Assembly (NCBI GenBank): GCA_964458265.1
Contig: CAYWIF010000022.1
Span: 1 to 49,000 of the forward strand
Reading direction: 5' to 3'
From: JAGVSR01 sp964458265
GTDB taxonomy: Bacteria > Pseudomonadota > Alphaproteobacteria > Rhizobiales > Hyphomicrobiaceae
Length of the DNA stretch: 49,000 nucleotides
The translations under genes were made by a program, and so were the position numbers. Shown piece after piece: positions 33,934-42,504 of this stretch (its first letter is position 1; the number at the start of each line of letters is the position of its first letter). The notes under the pieces are model-generated. The model saw only the letters and a program-made list of their open reading frames with translations, was not told the origin of the DNA and ran no database searches.

Positions 33934-33997
33934 CCATTATAGTGATCATGATGGATCTATAAGCAAAAGTCAAGATGTGACCATTATAATGGTCACA
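33934..33997 (-). promoter_or_regulatory. hipBA promoter with two operators
   Basis: A perfect 22-bp palindrome occupies 33976-33997 (arm TGTGACCATTA and its reverse complement). A second, imperfect copy, CCATTATAGTGATCA, lies at 33934-33948, 47 bp nearer hipB. On the minus strand the second site contains TATAAT; TTGCTT lies 19 bp upstream of it as a possible -35. The layout fits autorepression by HipB binding two sites. The rest of the 350-bp gap to the ardC fragment shows only a small inverted repeat (GCGGCT/AGCCGC near 34208-34226). Confidence 0.7.
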
Positions 33998-34272
33998 AAT
34001 GGCTTTGGTGACCACCCCGGCGGCCATTTAAACCCCCCATTTACACTGAAATCGGCGTTCTTCCGAGAAATCGAGCCATCCACAAGTCGAATGCGAGCGG
34101 AGCGACGCGCTGCGCTAACGCTCTATCCTGCAACTTCGGAGCCTGCCGAACGGCAGCCTTTCCCGAGCATTCGCAGGCAAAAGCATTGAGAGGACAAAGC
34201 GCGTGAGCGGCTGGATGAGCCGCATATGCGACAAGAGAGAGCGAAGCGCGGCAACCCACACAGGAGGTTACC

Positions 34273-34638
34273 GTGCAAAAGCGTATCGACGTCCATCAAG
34301 CCGTTAACAATCAGATCATTGCCGCTATCGAAGCAGGCGTGGACACATGGCAGATGCCATGGCACCGCACCGGCGAGGGCCTCAATCGCCCAACCAACAT
34401 CGATACCGGCAATTCCTACCGTGGGGTCAATGTCGTGGCTCTGTGGGCATCGGCACAGATGCGCGGCTATTCCAACGGCATCTGGGGCACCTACCGCCAA
34501 TGGGCCAACCAGGAATGCCAGGTTCGCAAAGGTGAGAAAGCCTCACTCATCGTCTTCTACAAAGAGCTCGAAATTACTCGCGAAGGCTCTCTCGACAGCA
34601 TCGAGAACGAGCTTCCGGGCTTACCAGGTTGTCGATGA
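34273..34638 (+). pseudogene. ArdC-like antirestriction gene, truncated
   Basis: The first about 107 residues are the N-terminal (single-strand DNA-binding) domain of ArdC/TraC-like antirestriction proteins, DUF1738: VHQAVNNQIIAAIEAGVDTW, PWHRTGEGLNRP, RGVNVVALWASA and GIWGTYRQWANQ. The family is about 300 residues long and ends in a metallopeptidase-like domain, absent here. The frame is cut near 34610 where transposase-like sequence starts, and stops at 34638. AGGAGGT precedes the ATG, so a short product might still be made. Such genes are typical of plasmids and conjugative elements. Confidence 0.8.
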
Positions 34639-34972
34639 ACTTGACCGGCTTATCCGTCTGCGTTGCAAGCCGAAGAGCCTTCGGGTGGACAACGGCCCGG
34701 AGTTCGCAGGCCAGATGTTGGATCAGTGGGCCTACTTGAACGGGGCCACGCTCGACTTCTCACGTCCCGGAAAACCCACGGACAACGCGTTCATCGAGGC
34801 GTTCAACAGCCGGCTCCGCCAGGAGTGCTTGAATGCCTCCTGGTTCCTGTCGACGGCTGACGCCCGCAGCCGGATCGAAGCATGGAGGATCGACTACAAT
34901 CAGAACCGCCCGCACACGAGCCTTGTTGGCTTGACGCCGGAAGCGTTCGCAGCCCAAATAAACACAGCCTGA
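34614..34972 (+). mobile_element. IS3-family transposase remnant (OrfB C-terminus)
   Basis: About 115 residues match the C-terminal catalytic half of IS3-family OrfB: VDELDRLIRLRCKPKSLRVD, then DNGPEF (second catalytic Asp), SRPGKPTDNAFIEAFNSRLR (catalytic Glu) and RPHTSLVGLTPEAFAAQ. The first catalytic aspartate and all of OrfA are missing, so it is inactive. The right end of the element may be near 34996 (GGGGTGAGGTCCA), but no left end is present. From 34973 to 35223 I see no gene. Confidence 0.82.
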
Positions 34973-35223
34973 AAGTCCGCATGACGAGCGGACCAAAGAT
35001 GGGGTGAGGTCCAGCTCCAGCTATTGGCGCTTGCGGACTTTGACTTCGCTGGTGGTTGCGGATCGCGCCGTGTCGCCGGCGAGGCGGCATCTTCTAGGTT
35101 CGAGGAATGCCTTCGACCAGCTGTAGTACTACCGTTCGGCGATGTCCTCCCAGCAGCAGAGGCGTACCAAGACAACCGAACGCGTGCTCGTTACAGTCTG
35201 TCTCCACGATATTGGTCACCTGC

Positions 35224-35469
35224 TCATCTCACAGCATAACCGCACTGCGCGGTGTGACGGTTGGAGCCCATCATGACCTGGTTTCCGTGATGGTGGTGCG
35301 GCTTGCTCGAACTGAAGTAATACCGCTTCATGCACGGGCTTTTGGCACAATACCCAAACCCCTTGATGCGCGAGTCGCCGTCCCGCCAAGGCATGACATG
35401 TGCCATTGCGGAAGTGACACTGAAGGCGAACGGCGCGGATGTGCAGACAAAGAGATGAGGTCTGCTCAT
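35224..35469 (-). CDS. Small exported His/Cys-containing protein
   Basis: This 81-residue protein has a short hydrophobic N-terminus with a possible cleavage site after SAMA (about residue 22). The mature part has three cysteines (GYCAKSPCMKRYY and AQCGYA) and a PHHHHGNQVMMGSNRHTAQ stretch. The combination of Cys and clustered His suggests metal binding; this is inference and I know no named family. It is the last gene of the leftward czc-linked series, about 45 bp downstream of a terminator-like hairpin, so it may have its own promoter. Confidence 0.55.
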   Translation of the reverse strand: MSRPHLFVCTSAPFAFSVTSAMAHVMPWRDGDSRIKGFGYCAKSPCMKRYYFSSSKPHHHHGNQVMMGSNRHTAQCGYAVR

Positions 35470-35485
35470 TATCTTTCACCTGAGG

Positions 35486-35509
35486 GGACGGCGGCGTTAG
35501 CCGCCGTCC
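35486..35509 (-). terminator. Hairpin at the end of the czc-linked gene series
   Basis: GGACGGCGGC (35486-35495) and GCCGCCGTCC (35500-35509) form a perfect 10-bp stem with a GTTA loop, 6 bp after the stop of the histidine-rich gene at 35516-35827. No T run follows on the minus strand, so termination would be partial or the hairpin protects the mRNA end. Confidence 0.6.
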
Positions 35510-35515
35510 GTTAGC

Positions 35516-35827
35516 TCAATGATGACCGTGGCGGTGATGATGGTGATGACCGCCGCCCCAGCCGTAGAACCTTGGCACAAATCCATAGTACCCATGTCTA
35601 CGGTGGCGGTGCCTCCACGAGCGGCGATGATGGTGGCCCCATCTCCGGTGACCGTGGTGCCCCCAATGACGGCGATGCCGATGTCGGACCTGTTGGACAT
35701 CGGACCTGACAGTCTCAGACAGAACGATCCGGGCGCTGCCGGCCGGGACCAGCGCCGTTGCAGCTGTTGTCCCGCCGAACGCAGCAAGCGTGGCGGCGAG
35801 GACGATTGCGAAACTCTGCTTCCTCAT
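35516..35827 (-). CDS. Exported histidine-rich protein (VPRFY family)
   Basis: This 103-residue protein starts MRKQSFAIVLAATLAA with a signal peptide ending near TAATA. About a third of the mature part is histidine, with many Arg/Gly/Trp (HRRHWGHHGHRRWGHHHRR) and a C-terminal FVPRFYGWGGG and five-His run. It shares the VPRFY motif and overall plan with the protein at 46789-47175. Periplasmic binding of Zn, Co, Ni or Cu is inferred from composition and position. A start at 35827 is favoured over a longer in-frame one. Confidence 0.75.
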   Translation of the reverse strand: MRKQSFAIVLAATLAAFGGTTAATALVPAGSARIVLSETVRSDVQQVRHRHRRHWGHHGHRRWGHHHRRSWRHRHRRHGYYGFVPRFYGWGGGHHHHHRHGHH

Positions 35828-35853
35828 GGCACTTCCTCCTATGGCGTTGGACG

Positions 35854-36096
35854 TCACTTCTTGTGGTCGTGATCGGTGTCCTTGTGGTCTTCACCTTCAT
35901 GCGACGATGCCTCGAACGTGGCGCCGTCAATCTTCGCGCATTCTTCTTTAGTCAATTCCTTCCAGCCCTGCTTTTCGCACGCGGCATCGCCCTGACAGAC
36001 GGACGGGCCCGAGCAGTGACCGTGCTCCTCGCCCGCAAAGGCCGCTGCTGTAAAAAGCGATGCCGTCGCAATCGCGATGATGATTGGCTTGATCAT
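35854..36096 (-). CDS. Small exported protein with His/Asp tail
   Basis: This 80-residue protein has a signal peptide (IIIAIATASLFTAAAFA/GEEHG). The mature part has four cysteines (HCSGPSVCQ, ACEKQGW and EECAKI) and an acidic-histidine tail EGEDHKDTDHDHKK. This looks like a small metal-binding periplasmic protein, stabilised by disulfides. AGGAGT lies before the ATG. It sits in the leftward series behind czcA. Confidence 0.75.
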   Translation of the reverse strand: MIKPIIIAIATASLFTAAAFAGEEHGHCSGPSVCQGDAACEKQGWKELTKEECAKIDGATFEASSHEGEDHKDTDHDHKK

Positions 36097-36155
36097 AGAG
36101 ATACTCCTGTTTCGCGTTTGATTGCCGTGACGGTTGCCAGTCGCTCCACCTCCTT

Positions 36156-37256
36156 TCAGGGGTTACCCAGATAGATGCGGAAGGTCAGGGCGCCCTGTTT
36201 CGGCGTAAAAGCCAGCGCGGTGAGCAAACTGTCCTTGCTATGCGCAAGCCGATAACGCGTCACCTGCTGACCCGGCCATGCGGGCGCGTCGTGTGGCGCC
36301 ACGCCAAAACGCGCCTGAAACCCCGCCTTTAAATCGTCGAAGAGATGCGGGTTGATGGGCTGGGTGGTGAGCGAGCAGACGTAGACTGGGGGCTTATCGT
36401 TACTTTCCGAATGGACCAACGCATAGGCACCGAACCTGTCGCGAAACGTCCACCCCGCGTCGATGTGGGCAGCCCCGCTTCTGCGGGTCAGGTCTTCGTT
36501 CCGAGCTGGCTTCCATTTGCCAACCAGGGCAAGGGTATTCAGACCTTCCAGGCTGTCGCCGTGCGCGATACAGGTACTGGCGACCAGCCGCAGAAGGTGC
36601 TCGACCTGCCGCGCATGGGCAATCTCCGTCGCAATTTTGGCGGTGTCGACCGTTGCCAGCCCGCCGTCCCTGGCACCACCGAGCAGGTCCGCCAAACGCT
36701 GTCGCGCCGCAGCCGCTTCCTGGTCCTCAGCGTCGCGGCCGATGGCTGTTTCGTAGTCGGCAAGCGCCTGCTCAAGTTCCCGGCGGCGCACATGCACGAT
36801 CGCCCGGTTAAAGTAGCTGTCGCTCACGTCGGGCTGTAAGCGAACGGCCTCGTCCAGATCTTTAAGGGCTTCATCAAGTCGCCCGAGGTTGGACAACGCG
36901 TTCCCACGATTCATGTTGGCGTACGGCAGTCCGGGGCTGATCCTCAGGGCCTCGGTGAAATCTCGGACGGCCGCGATGTAGTCTCCCTTCGCATAATAAA
37001 CATTGCCACGGTTGTAGTAGGCCAGGGCGCTGGCCGGTTTGAGTGCAATCGCAGCGTTGAAGCCCGCCAAGGCCCGGTCCATTTCGCCCTTCTTGTAGTC
37101 GGATGCGGCACGATCATGGATAGCGGCGAAGTCGGCGGCCTCCGCAGACTCTCCGTGTTCAGCCGGAGCTCCTGGAGCCAATGACGCGCCTGTCACGCAA
37201 ACGAGGCCTGCCAAAAGGACGGCCAAATAGCACCTCGGCTTCAGGGCAAGAGGCAT
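36156..37256 (-). CDS. Exported TPR protein of the czc region
   Basis: This 366-residue protein has a signal peptide (about residues 9-30). Three to four tetratricopeptide repeats run from about residue 45 to 190, for example ALAYYNRGNVYYAKGDYIAA and AYxNMNRGNALSNLGRLDEA-type units. The C-terminal domain of about 160 residues, with no family I recognise, has three cysteines. TPR repeats mediate protein contacts, so it could organise envelope parts of the efflux system; inference only. It is transcribed with the czc genes, 44 bp after the His-rich gene. Confidence 0.8.
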   Translation of the reverse strand: MPLALKPRCYLAVLLAGLVCVTGASLAPGAPAEHGESAEAADFAAIHDRAASDYKKGEMDRALAGFNAAIALKPASALAYYNRGNVYYAKGDYIAAVRDFTEALRISPGLPYANMNRGNALSNLGRLDEALKDLDEAVRLQPDVSDSYFNRAIVHVRRRELEQALADYETAIGRDAEDQEAAAARQRLADLLGGARDGGLATVDTAKIATEIAHARQVEHLLRLVASTCIAHGDSLEGLNTLALVGKWKPARNEDLTRRSGAAHIDAGWTFRDRFGAYALVHSESNDKPPVYVCSLTTQPINPHLFDDLKAGFQARFGVAPHDAPAWPGQQVTRYRLAHSKDSLLTALAFTPKQGALTFRIYLGNP

Positions 37257-37300
37257 GAAACGCGCACTCCGTAGTCAACAGGCCTGTGGGGCCGCTGGTG

Positions 37301-37789
37301 TCAATTCAGGGTGCCGGGCGGGTAAAGACCTTCGACGAGCGGCAAAAGCCCCTTAATCTTCGTTAGCGCGGTCGAGGCAGCATCTGCCTCGGCGTGCTCG
37401 GCGCCGTGGTGTAGCTCGTCAACTGCCTTATCGAGCTGCTTGAGTGCAGAGGTCAGCTTGGCCTTCGATCCTTCGGCGATCATGTCCGACTTCTCTTGCA
37501 GCGTGTGCACCGCCGCTTCCATGTGCTCACCCGCTTCATGAGCCCCGGCCAGTTTATTGCCGCCAATGGCCGTCTCGGCTTCGGTCAACTTCGTCGTGAT
37601 CAGCGTCCAGGCCTCTTTGACGTTGGCCGGCGGCGTGACCTTGAAGTGGGCCTCGTCCTTCCCGTGCTCGTGCTCCTTTCCATGCTCGTGGCCCTTGCCG
37701 TGGTCGTGTCCTTCTTCGGCCATCACAGGCAATGACAGGGCAACGAAGACAGAGGCTGCAGCAGCCAGGATTGTCCGGGTGGTGCTCAT
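37301..37789 (-). CDS. Exported protein with His-rich N-terminus, after czcA
   Basis: This 162-residue protein has a signal peptide ending VMA/EEG and a metal-binding-like segment with repeats of H-[DE]-H-G-K (EGHDHGKGHEHGKEHEHGKD, residues about 26-45). A four-helix-like domain follows (about 50-155, EAGEHMEAAVHTLQEKSDM). It overlaps czcA by 4 bp (ATGA), so it is translationally coupled to the pump. A periplasmic metal-binding or metallochaperone role is inferred. No named family recognised. Confidence 0.82.
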   Translation of the reverse strand: MSTTRTILAAAASVFVALSLPVMAEEGHDHGKGHEHGKEHEHGKDEAHFKVTPPANVKEAWTLITTKLTEAETAIGGNKLAGAHEAGEHMEAAVHTLQEKSDMIAEGSKAKLTSALKQLDKAVDELHHGAEHAEADAASTALTKIKGLLPLVEGLYPPGTLN

Positions 37790-40700
37790 GCGACATGTTC
37801 CTTTGCAGTTTGGGTTTCTGGTTCAGCTTCGGCGGTGAACTCTTCGTTGAGACAAAAGCGCTTGTAGAGCGCCGGGAGCACTAGCAGTGTCAGCAGCGTG
37901 GCGGTGATCAGACCGCCAATGACGACCGTGGCCAGCGGCTTTTGAACTTCGGCGCCCGTTCCTGTCGCGATCGCCATCGGTACGAAGCCAAGCGATGCGA
38001 CCAGCGCAGTCATTAGAACCGGTCGGAGGCGGGTCATCGCACCTTCGATGATGGCTAGTTCGCCTTGGATGCCCTTAAGCCGCAGCTGGTTGATGTAGGT
38101 CACCATCACGAGACCGTTCAGCACGGCCACGCCGGACAGCGCGATAAAGCCGACTGCCGCAGAAATCGAAAACGGCATGTCGCGGAGATAGAGCGTGAGG
38201 ATACCGCCGGAAATCGCGAGCGGCACACCGGAGAACACGAGCAGCGCCTCGCGCACTTTGCCGAATGCGGTGAACAGCATCAGGAAAATGATGAAGAAGC
38301 ACGCCGGCACGACGATCATCAACCGGCTGCGGGCCGCCTGCAGGTTTTCAAACTGCCCGCCCCAGGCCAGCCAGTTGCCTGGAGGCACCTGAACCTCGGC
38401 ATCGATGCGCCGCTGCGCCTCTTCGACAAAAGAGCCGATGTCTCGCCCGCGCACATTCGCCTGAACGACCACGCGGCGCTTGCCGTTTTCGCGGCTGATC
38501 TGGTTCGGGCCTTCCTCGACCACAAACCGCGCCAGCGTCTTGAGTGGGATAAACGAAGTCTTCGCGGAGTCGCCGTCGGTATCGGGCACCGGGACAGGAA
38601 GATTTTCGAGGGTTTCGAGGTCATCTCTGAGCCTGTCCGGCAATCTCACGAGGATGTCGAACCGGCGGTCGCCCTGGAACACCAGGCCCGCTTCCCGCCC
38701 GCCGACGGCAATTGAGATGACGTCCAGAACATCGCCGATGTTCAGGCCGTAACGAGATATGGCCTGCTTATCGAGCTTGACGTCCAACATCGGCAGGCCC
38801 GTGGTCTGTTCCACCTTTACGTCGGCCGCGCCCGGCACCTGCCGCAGCACGGATGCCACCTTAGTTGCCGTTGTCCCAAGCTCGTCAAAGTCATCACCGA
38901 ATACCTTGACCGCTACATCGCTGCGCACGCCTGCAATAAGCTCGTTAAAGCGCATCTGGATCGGCTGGGTGTACTCGTAATTGTTGCCCGGCAGCAGCCC
39001 AACGGCCGCCGCAATCTTCTCGACCAGTTCAGCCTTGGTCATGCTCGGATCTGGCCAATCAGACTGAGGCTTGAGGATGATGAAGGTATCCGAGACGTGG
39101 GGCGGCATCGGGTCCGATGCCATCTCTGCCGTGCCGGTCTTGGAGAAGACGAACGCGACTTCGGGGAATGCACGAACCGTTGCCTCTACTTTCAACTGCA
39201 TGTCCTGCGATTGGCTGAGAGACGTTGAGGGTATGCGCATGGCATGCATGGCGAGGTTCTTTTCATCCAATGTGGGGATGAATTCCTGGCCAAGGCGCGT
39301 GAACAGGAACAGCGAGAACACGAAAAAGGCGACCGACATCCAGATGACGCTGGTGGTGTCTGCCAGCGCATTGCGCAAAACCGGTTCGTACACCCGCTTG
39401 GAATAACGGATGATAGCGCTTTCCTTCTCTTCAACGCGTCCGGTCACGAACAGTCCGATCATGGCCGGCACGAAAGTCAGCGACATGACGAAAGCTGCGA
39501 GCAGCGCGATGATGACGGTCAGTCCCATCGGTTCGAACATTTTGCCTTCCACCCCGGTGAAGGTGAGGAGCGGCAGATAGACGGTGATGATGATGATTTG
39601 CCCGAACACTGAAGGCTGGATCATCTCCTTGCTGGCAACCATCACCTCGTGCAGACGCTCGGAGACGTTGAGCAGCCTGCCCTCGTGGTGCTGACGCTCG
39701 GCCAGTCTGCGCAGTGCGTTTTCGGTGATGATCACCGCGCCGTCGACGATGAGACCGAAGTCGAGTGCGCCAAGACTCATGAGGTTGGCGGAAATGCCAG
39801 CCTCCACCATGCCGACCGTGGTGAAAAGCATCGTGATGGGAATGACCAGCGCCGTGATAAGTGCGGCACGCAGGTTGCCGAGCATCAGAAACAGCACGAC
39901 GATAACCAGCAGCGCGCCTTCCGCGAGGTTTTTGGCTACGGTTTTGACGGTAGCATCAACCAGAACGGTGCGGTTGAGCACGGTCTTGATTGCGATATCT
40001 GGCGGGAGTGACTTGGAGATCGTTTTGATCTTCTCGTCGACAGCGGCTGAAACGATGCGGCTGTTGCCGCCCTTCAGCATCATCGTGGTGCCTACGACCA
40101 CCTCATACCCGTTCTCGCTGGCCGAACCGGTGCGCAGTTCGCGGCCGATCCCAACCTCCGCGACGTCATTCAAGTGGACCGGCACACCGTTGCGATTGGC
40201 GATGATGACGTTGCCTATGTCGGTCGCGGTTTCGAGCCGACCGTCGGCCCGTACGATGTAGGATTCACCCTTTTGCTCGATGTATCCGGCACCGACGCTG
40301 GTGTTGTTGCGCTCCAGTGCGTTGATGACATCGCTGAACGTCAGCCCCAGCGACAACAACTTCTGAGGATCAGGCTGAACCTGGTATTGCTGCTCGTAGC
40401 CGCCGATGGCATCTACCTCGGCAACGCCAGTCACGCCCTTAAGCTGGGGCCGGATGATCCAGTCCTGCACCGTGCGCAGGTACATGGAAAACTCAAAGTC
40501 CTTACGCAGAACCAGGCCTTCCGGCGTCAAGTAACTGCCATCGCTCTGCCAGCCTGGCTTGCCATCTTTGACCTCCGCACCCTTGCCGCGCGGATGTTCG
40601 AAATGGACCGTCCACATGTAGATTTCGCCGAGACCGGTCGAAACGGCACCCATGCGGGGTTCGGCCCCCGCTGGTAGGTTGGCTTTGGCCTGGTTCATCC

Positions 40701-41037
40701 GCTCCGATACCTGGGAGCGCGCAAAGTAGATGTCGACGTTGTCCTCAAAGACCGCGGTCACCTGCGAGAACCCGTTGCGCGACAGTGAGCGCGTGTAGGA
40801 GAGCCCGGGTATGCCCGCGAGTGCCGTCTCGATCGGGAAGGTGACGTTCTTTTCGATCTCAAAGGGCGACAGTGCTGCTGCTTCCGTATTGATCTGGATC
40901 TGGTTGTTGGTGATGTCCGGCACGGCGTCAATCGGCAGCCGTTGCAGCGAATAGAGGCCGAATGCCGATGCGGCTGCGACCAGCAAGACCACCAGCACGC
41001 GGTGCGTAAGGGAGAAACTCAGGATGCGTTCGATCAT
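37786..41037 (-). CDS. czcA: Heavy-metal RND efflux pump CzcA
   Basis: This proton-driven inner-membrane pump of the HME-RND family exports divalent cations through CzcCB. The 1083-residue product starts MIERILSFSLTHRVLVVLL and has the RND two-fold plan with about twelve membrane segments. The HME signature in transmembrane segment 4 reads DFGLIVDGAVIITEN (about residue 400), the DFG-x3-D-x6-EN type typical of Co/Zn/Cd pumps rather than the Cu/Ag group. An open frame extends upstream to 41391, but the ATG at 41037 fits the family. czcB ends 16 bp before it. Confidence 0.96.
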   Translation of the reverse strand: MIERILSFSLTHRVLVVLLVAAASAFGLYSLQRLPIDAVPDITNNQIQINTEAAALSPFEIEKNVTFPIETALAGIPGLSYTRSLSRNGFSQVTAVFEDNVDIYFARSQVSERMNQAKANLPAGAEPRMGAVSTGLGEIYMWTVHFEHPRGKGAEVKDGKPGWQSDGSYLTPEGLVLRKDFEFSMYLRTVQDWIIRPQLKGVTGVAEVDAIGGYEQQYQVQPDPQKLLSLGLTFSDVINALERNNTSVGAGYIEQKGESYIVRADGRLETATDIGNVIIANRNGVPVHLNDVAEVGIGRELRTGSASENGYEVVVGTTMMLKGGNSRIVSAAVDEKIKTISKSLPPDIAIKTVLNRTVLVDATVKTVAKNLAEGALLVIVVLFLMLGNLRAALITALVIPITMLFTTVGMVEAGISANLMSLGALDFGLIVDGAVIITENALRRLAERQHHEGRLLNVSERLHEVMVASKEMIQPSVFGQIIIITVYLPLLTFTGVEGKMFEPMGLTVIIALLAAFVMSLTFVPAMIGLFVTGRVEEKESAIIRYSKRVYEPVLRNALADTTSVIWMSVAFFVFSLFLFTRLGQEFIPTLDEKNLAMHAMRIPSTSLSQSQDMQLKVEATVRAFPEVAFVFSKTGTAEMASDPMPPHVSDTFIILKPQSDWPDPSMTKAELVEKIAAAVGLLPGNNYEYTQPIQMRFNELIAGVRSDVAVKVFGDDFDELGTTATKVASVLRQVPGAADVKVEQTTGLPMLDVKLDKQAISRYGLNIGDVLDVISIAVGGREAGLVFQGDRRFDILVRLPDRLRDDLETLENLPVPVPDTDGDSAKTSFIPLKTLARFVVEEGPNQISRENGKRRVVVQANVRGRDIGSFVEEAQRRIDAEVQVPPGNWLAWGGQFENLQAARSRLMIVVPACFFIIFLMLFTAFGKVREALLVFSGVPLAISGGILTLYLRDMPFSISAAVGFIALSGVAVLNGLVMVTYINQLRLKGIQGELAIIEGAMTRLRPVLMTALVASLGFVPMAIATGTGAEVQKPLATVVIGGLITATLLTLLVLPALYKRFCLNEEFTAEAEPETQTAKEHVA

Positions 41038-41053
41038 GGCCGGTACCCTCCGC

Positions 41054-42490
41054 TCAATGCTCATGCTCGGCTTCGGCTTTGCCGAGCTCGGCTTTGAGCG
41101 TGAAGGTATTGGACGTGGCGACAGTCTCGCCGAATTCGAGCCCCGACACGATCTCGACGTTTCGCGAATCCTCACGGCCTGTTGTGACGGGTCGCACACG
41201 GAACCCGCCGCTTTCACTGACGAACACCACCTTGGACCCCTTGACCGTCTGAATGGCGCCAGCGGGCACCAGAATGTCGACATCCTGCTCTGACGCGATG
41301 AGGCGCGCATCGACATAGTCGCCGGGCTTCCATGTGCCGGCTGCATTGTCCACCTCGGCAATTGCTTTGGCGGAGCGCGTCTCCTGATCAATCACCGGGC
41401 TGAGCGCGATGATTGTTCCGCTGGTCTGACGGGTTCCCGATTGCACGCGCACCGTTTGCCCTTGTTTGGCGAAAGGCAGGTCATTGGGCGCGACAGCTAA
41501 CTCAATCCAGACCTTGGCCGGATCGGCGATCGTGAATACTTCTTTGTCGGTTCCAACGGTCTGCCCGAGCACCAGGTCACGCGCGGTGACCTGGCCGGCA
41601 ATGGGTGCCCGCAGTTCATAGAGGCGGACATTGCTCTCATCGCCGATCTTGGGCAGTTGTTTAATCTCATCGTCGGATAGCCCGATGGCATGCAGCCGCT
41701 GATGCGCGACATCCAACTTGATTTTGGCTTCGGCGTGAGCATTGCGGGCAGCAAGGAACTCCTGTTCTGCCGTCACCTTTTGCTTCCACAGTCGCTCTTC
41801 CCGCTCAAAGGTTGAACGCGCCAACTCCTCGGTGCGCGATGCTGCCAGAAAATCGGCCTTTGCATCGGCCATTTCGCGGCTATCAATCGTGGCAAGCAGA
41901 TCGCCGACGGCAACGGTATCGCCAAGCTGCCGATCAATGCTCGCCACGGTACCGGTCAGTTTGGGTACAACGCGGGCCTGGGCGCTGGCATTCATCGCTA
42001 TCCGGCCAGGAGCAGCAACCTCCTTGCTGAGCTTGCCGGAAGCCGCCGGCTGCATCTCGATCGTCGCAGCCTTGATCTGTTCGGCACTTAGCTTGATCAG
42101 CCCTTCCGAAGATTCGCCTTCTTCCTTGCCGTGGGCATGGCCATCCGCGTCCTTCTCCCCGGCAACCTCCTTACCGTGGGCATGACCGTCCGTACCCTTC
42201 TCGCCGACAGCCATTTTACCGTGGTCGGCATCCGCTTTCGCAACCGGCGCCATCTCTGCGCTGGAAGGCCACATCGATTCCCAAATGGCCCGGACGACGC
42301 CGTCCTCGCAGACCTTCGTGCCGAAGCCCTCAGCCGCATGACCAGCCTCCTGCTCTTCTCCATGTCCGTGGCCATGCCCATGCGAATCCACTTTCGCAGG
42401 TCCGCACATGGCGCTGGTCTCGCGATAGGCTACGAACAAGCCCAAAAGAGCTGCTGCAACGGCTAGGGTCAGTTTCGAGGTGAACTTCAT
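41054..42490 (-). CDS. czcB: Periplasmic adaptor of the efflux system, CzcB
   Basis: This membrane-fusion protein links CzcA to CzcC. The 478-residue product has an N-terminal membrane anchor (residues about 6-22), then a long extension with three cysteines and histidine-rich repeats (HGHGHGHGEE; two DGHAHGKE units). The normal adaptor domains follow: a barrel-sandwich (GRIAMNASAQARVVPKLTGT), coiled-coil hairpin, and beta-barrel with LRAPIAGQVTARDLVLGQTV. The C-terminus is again His-rich (EAEHEH). The extension suggests direct metal capture. AGGAAAG precedes the ATG. Confidence 0.94.
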   Translation of the reverse strand: MKFTSKLTLAVAAALLGLFVAYRETSAMCGPAKVDSHGHGHGHGEEQEAGHAAEGFGTKVCEDGVVRAIWESMWPSSAEMAPVAKADADHGKMAVGEKGTDGHAHGKEVAGEKDADGHAHGKEEGESSEGLIKLSAEQIKAATIEMQPAASGKLSKEVAAPGRIAMNASAQARVVPKLTGTVASIDRQLGDTVAVGDLLATIDSREMADAKADFLAASRTEELARSTFEREERLWKQKVTAEQEFLAARNAHAEAKIKLDVAHQRLHAIGLSDDEIKQLPKIGDESNVRLYELRAPIAGQVTARDLVLGQTVGTDKEVFTIADPAKVWIELAVAPNDLPFAKQGQTVRVQSGTRQTSGTIIALSPVIDQETRSAKAIAEVDNAAGTWKPGDYVDARLIASEQDVDILVPAGAIQTVKGSKVVFVSESGGFRVRPVTTGREDSRNVEIVSGLEFGETVATSNTFTLKAELGKAEAEHEH

Positions 42491-42504
42491 TTAGCAACGC
42501 TTTC

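Noticed and set aside
34226..34972. A single in-frame reading that appears to fuse the ardC region with the transposase end
   Set aside because: Only the second half is meaningful in this frame; the ArdC domain is coded in another frame from 34273, so there is no true fusion protein.
34973..35223. Possible gene fragments after the transposase remnant
   Set aside because: Short frames on both strands, none with a recognisable motif or start signal.
35519..35650. Repeated GTGATGATGG-like units that resemble a short tandem repeat or CRISPR-like array
   Set aside because: They are histidine codons of the minus-strand exported protein; units are irregular and no spacers exist. The same holds for 46795-46960.
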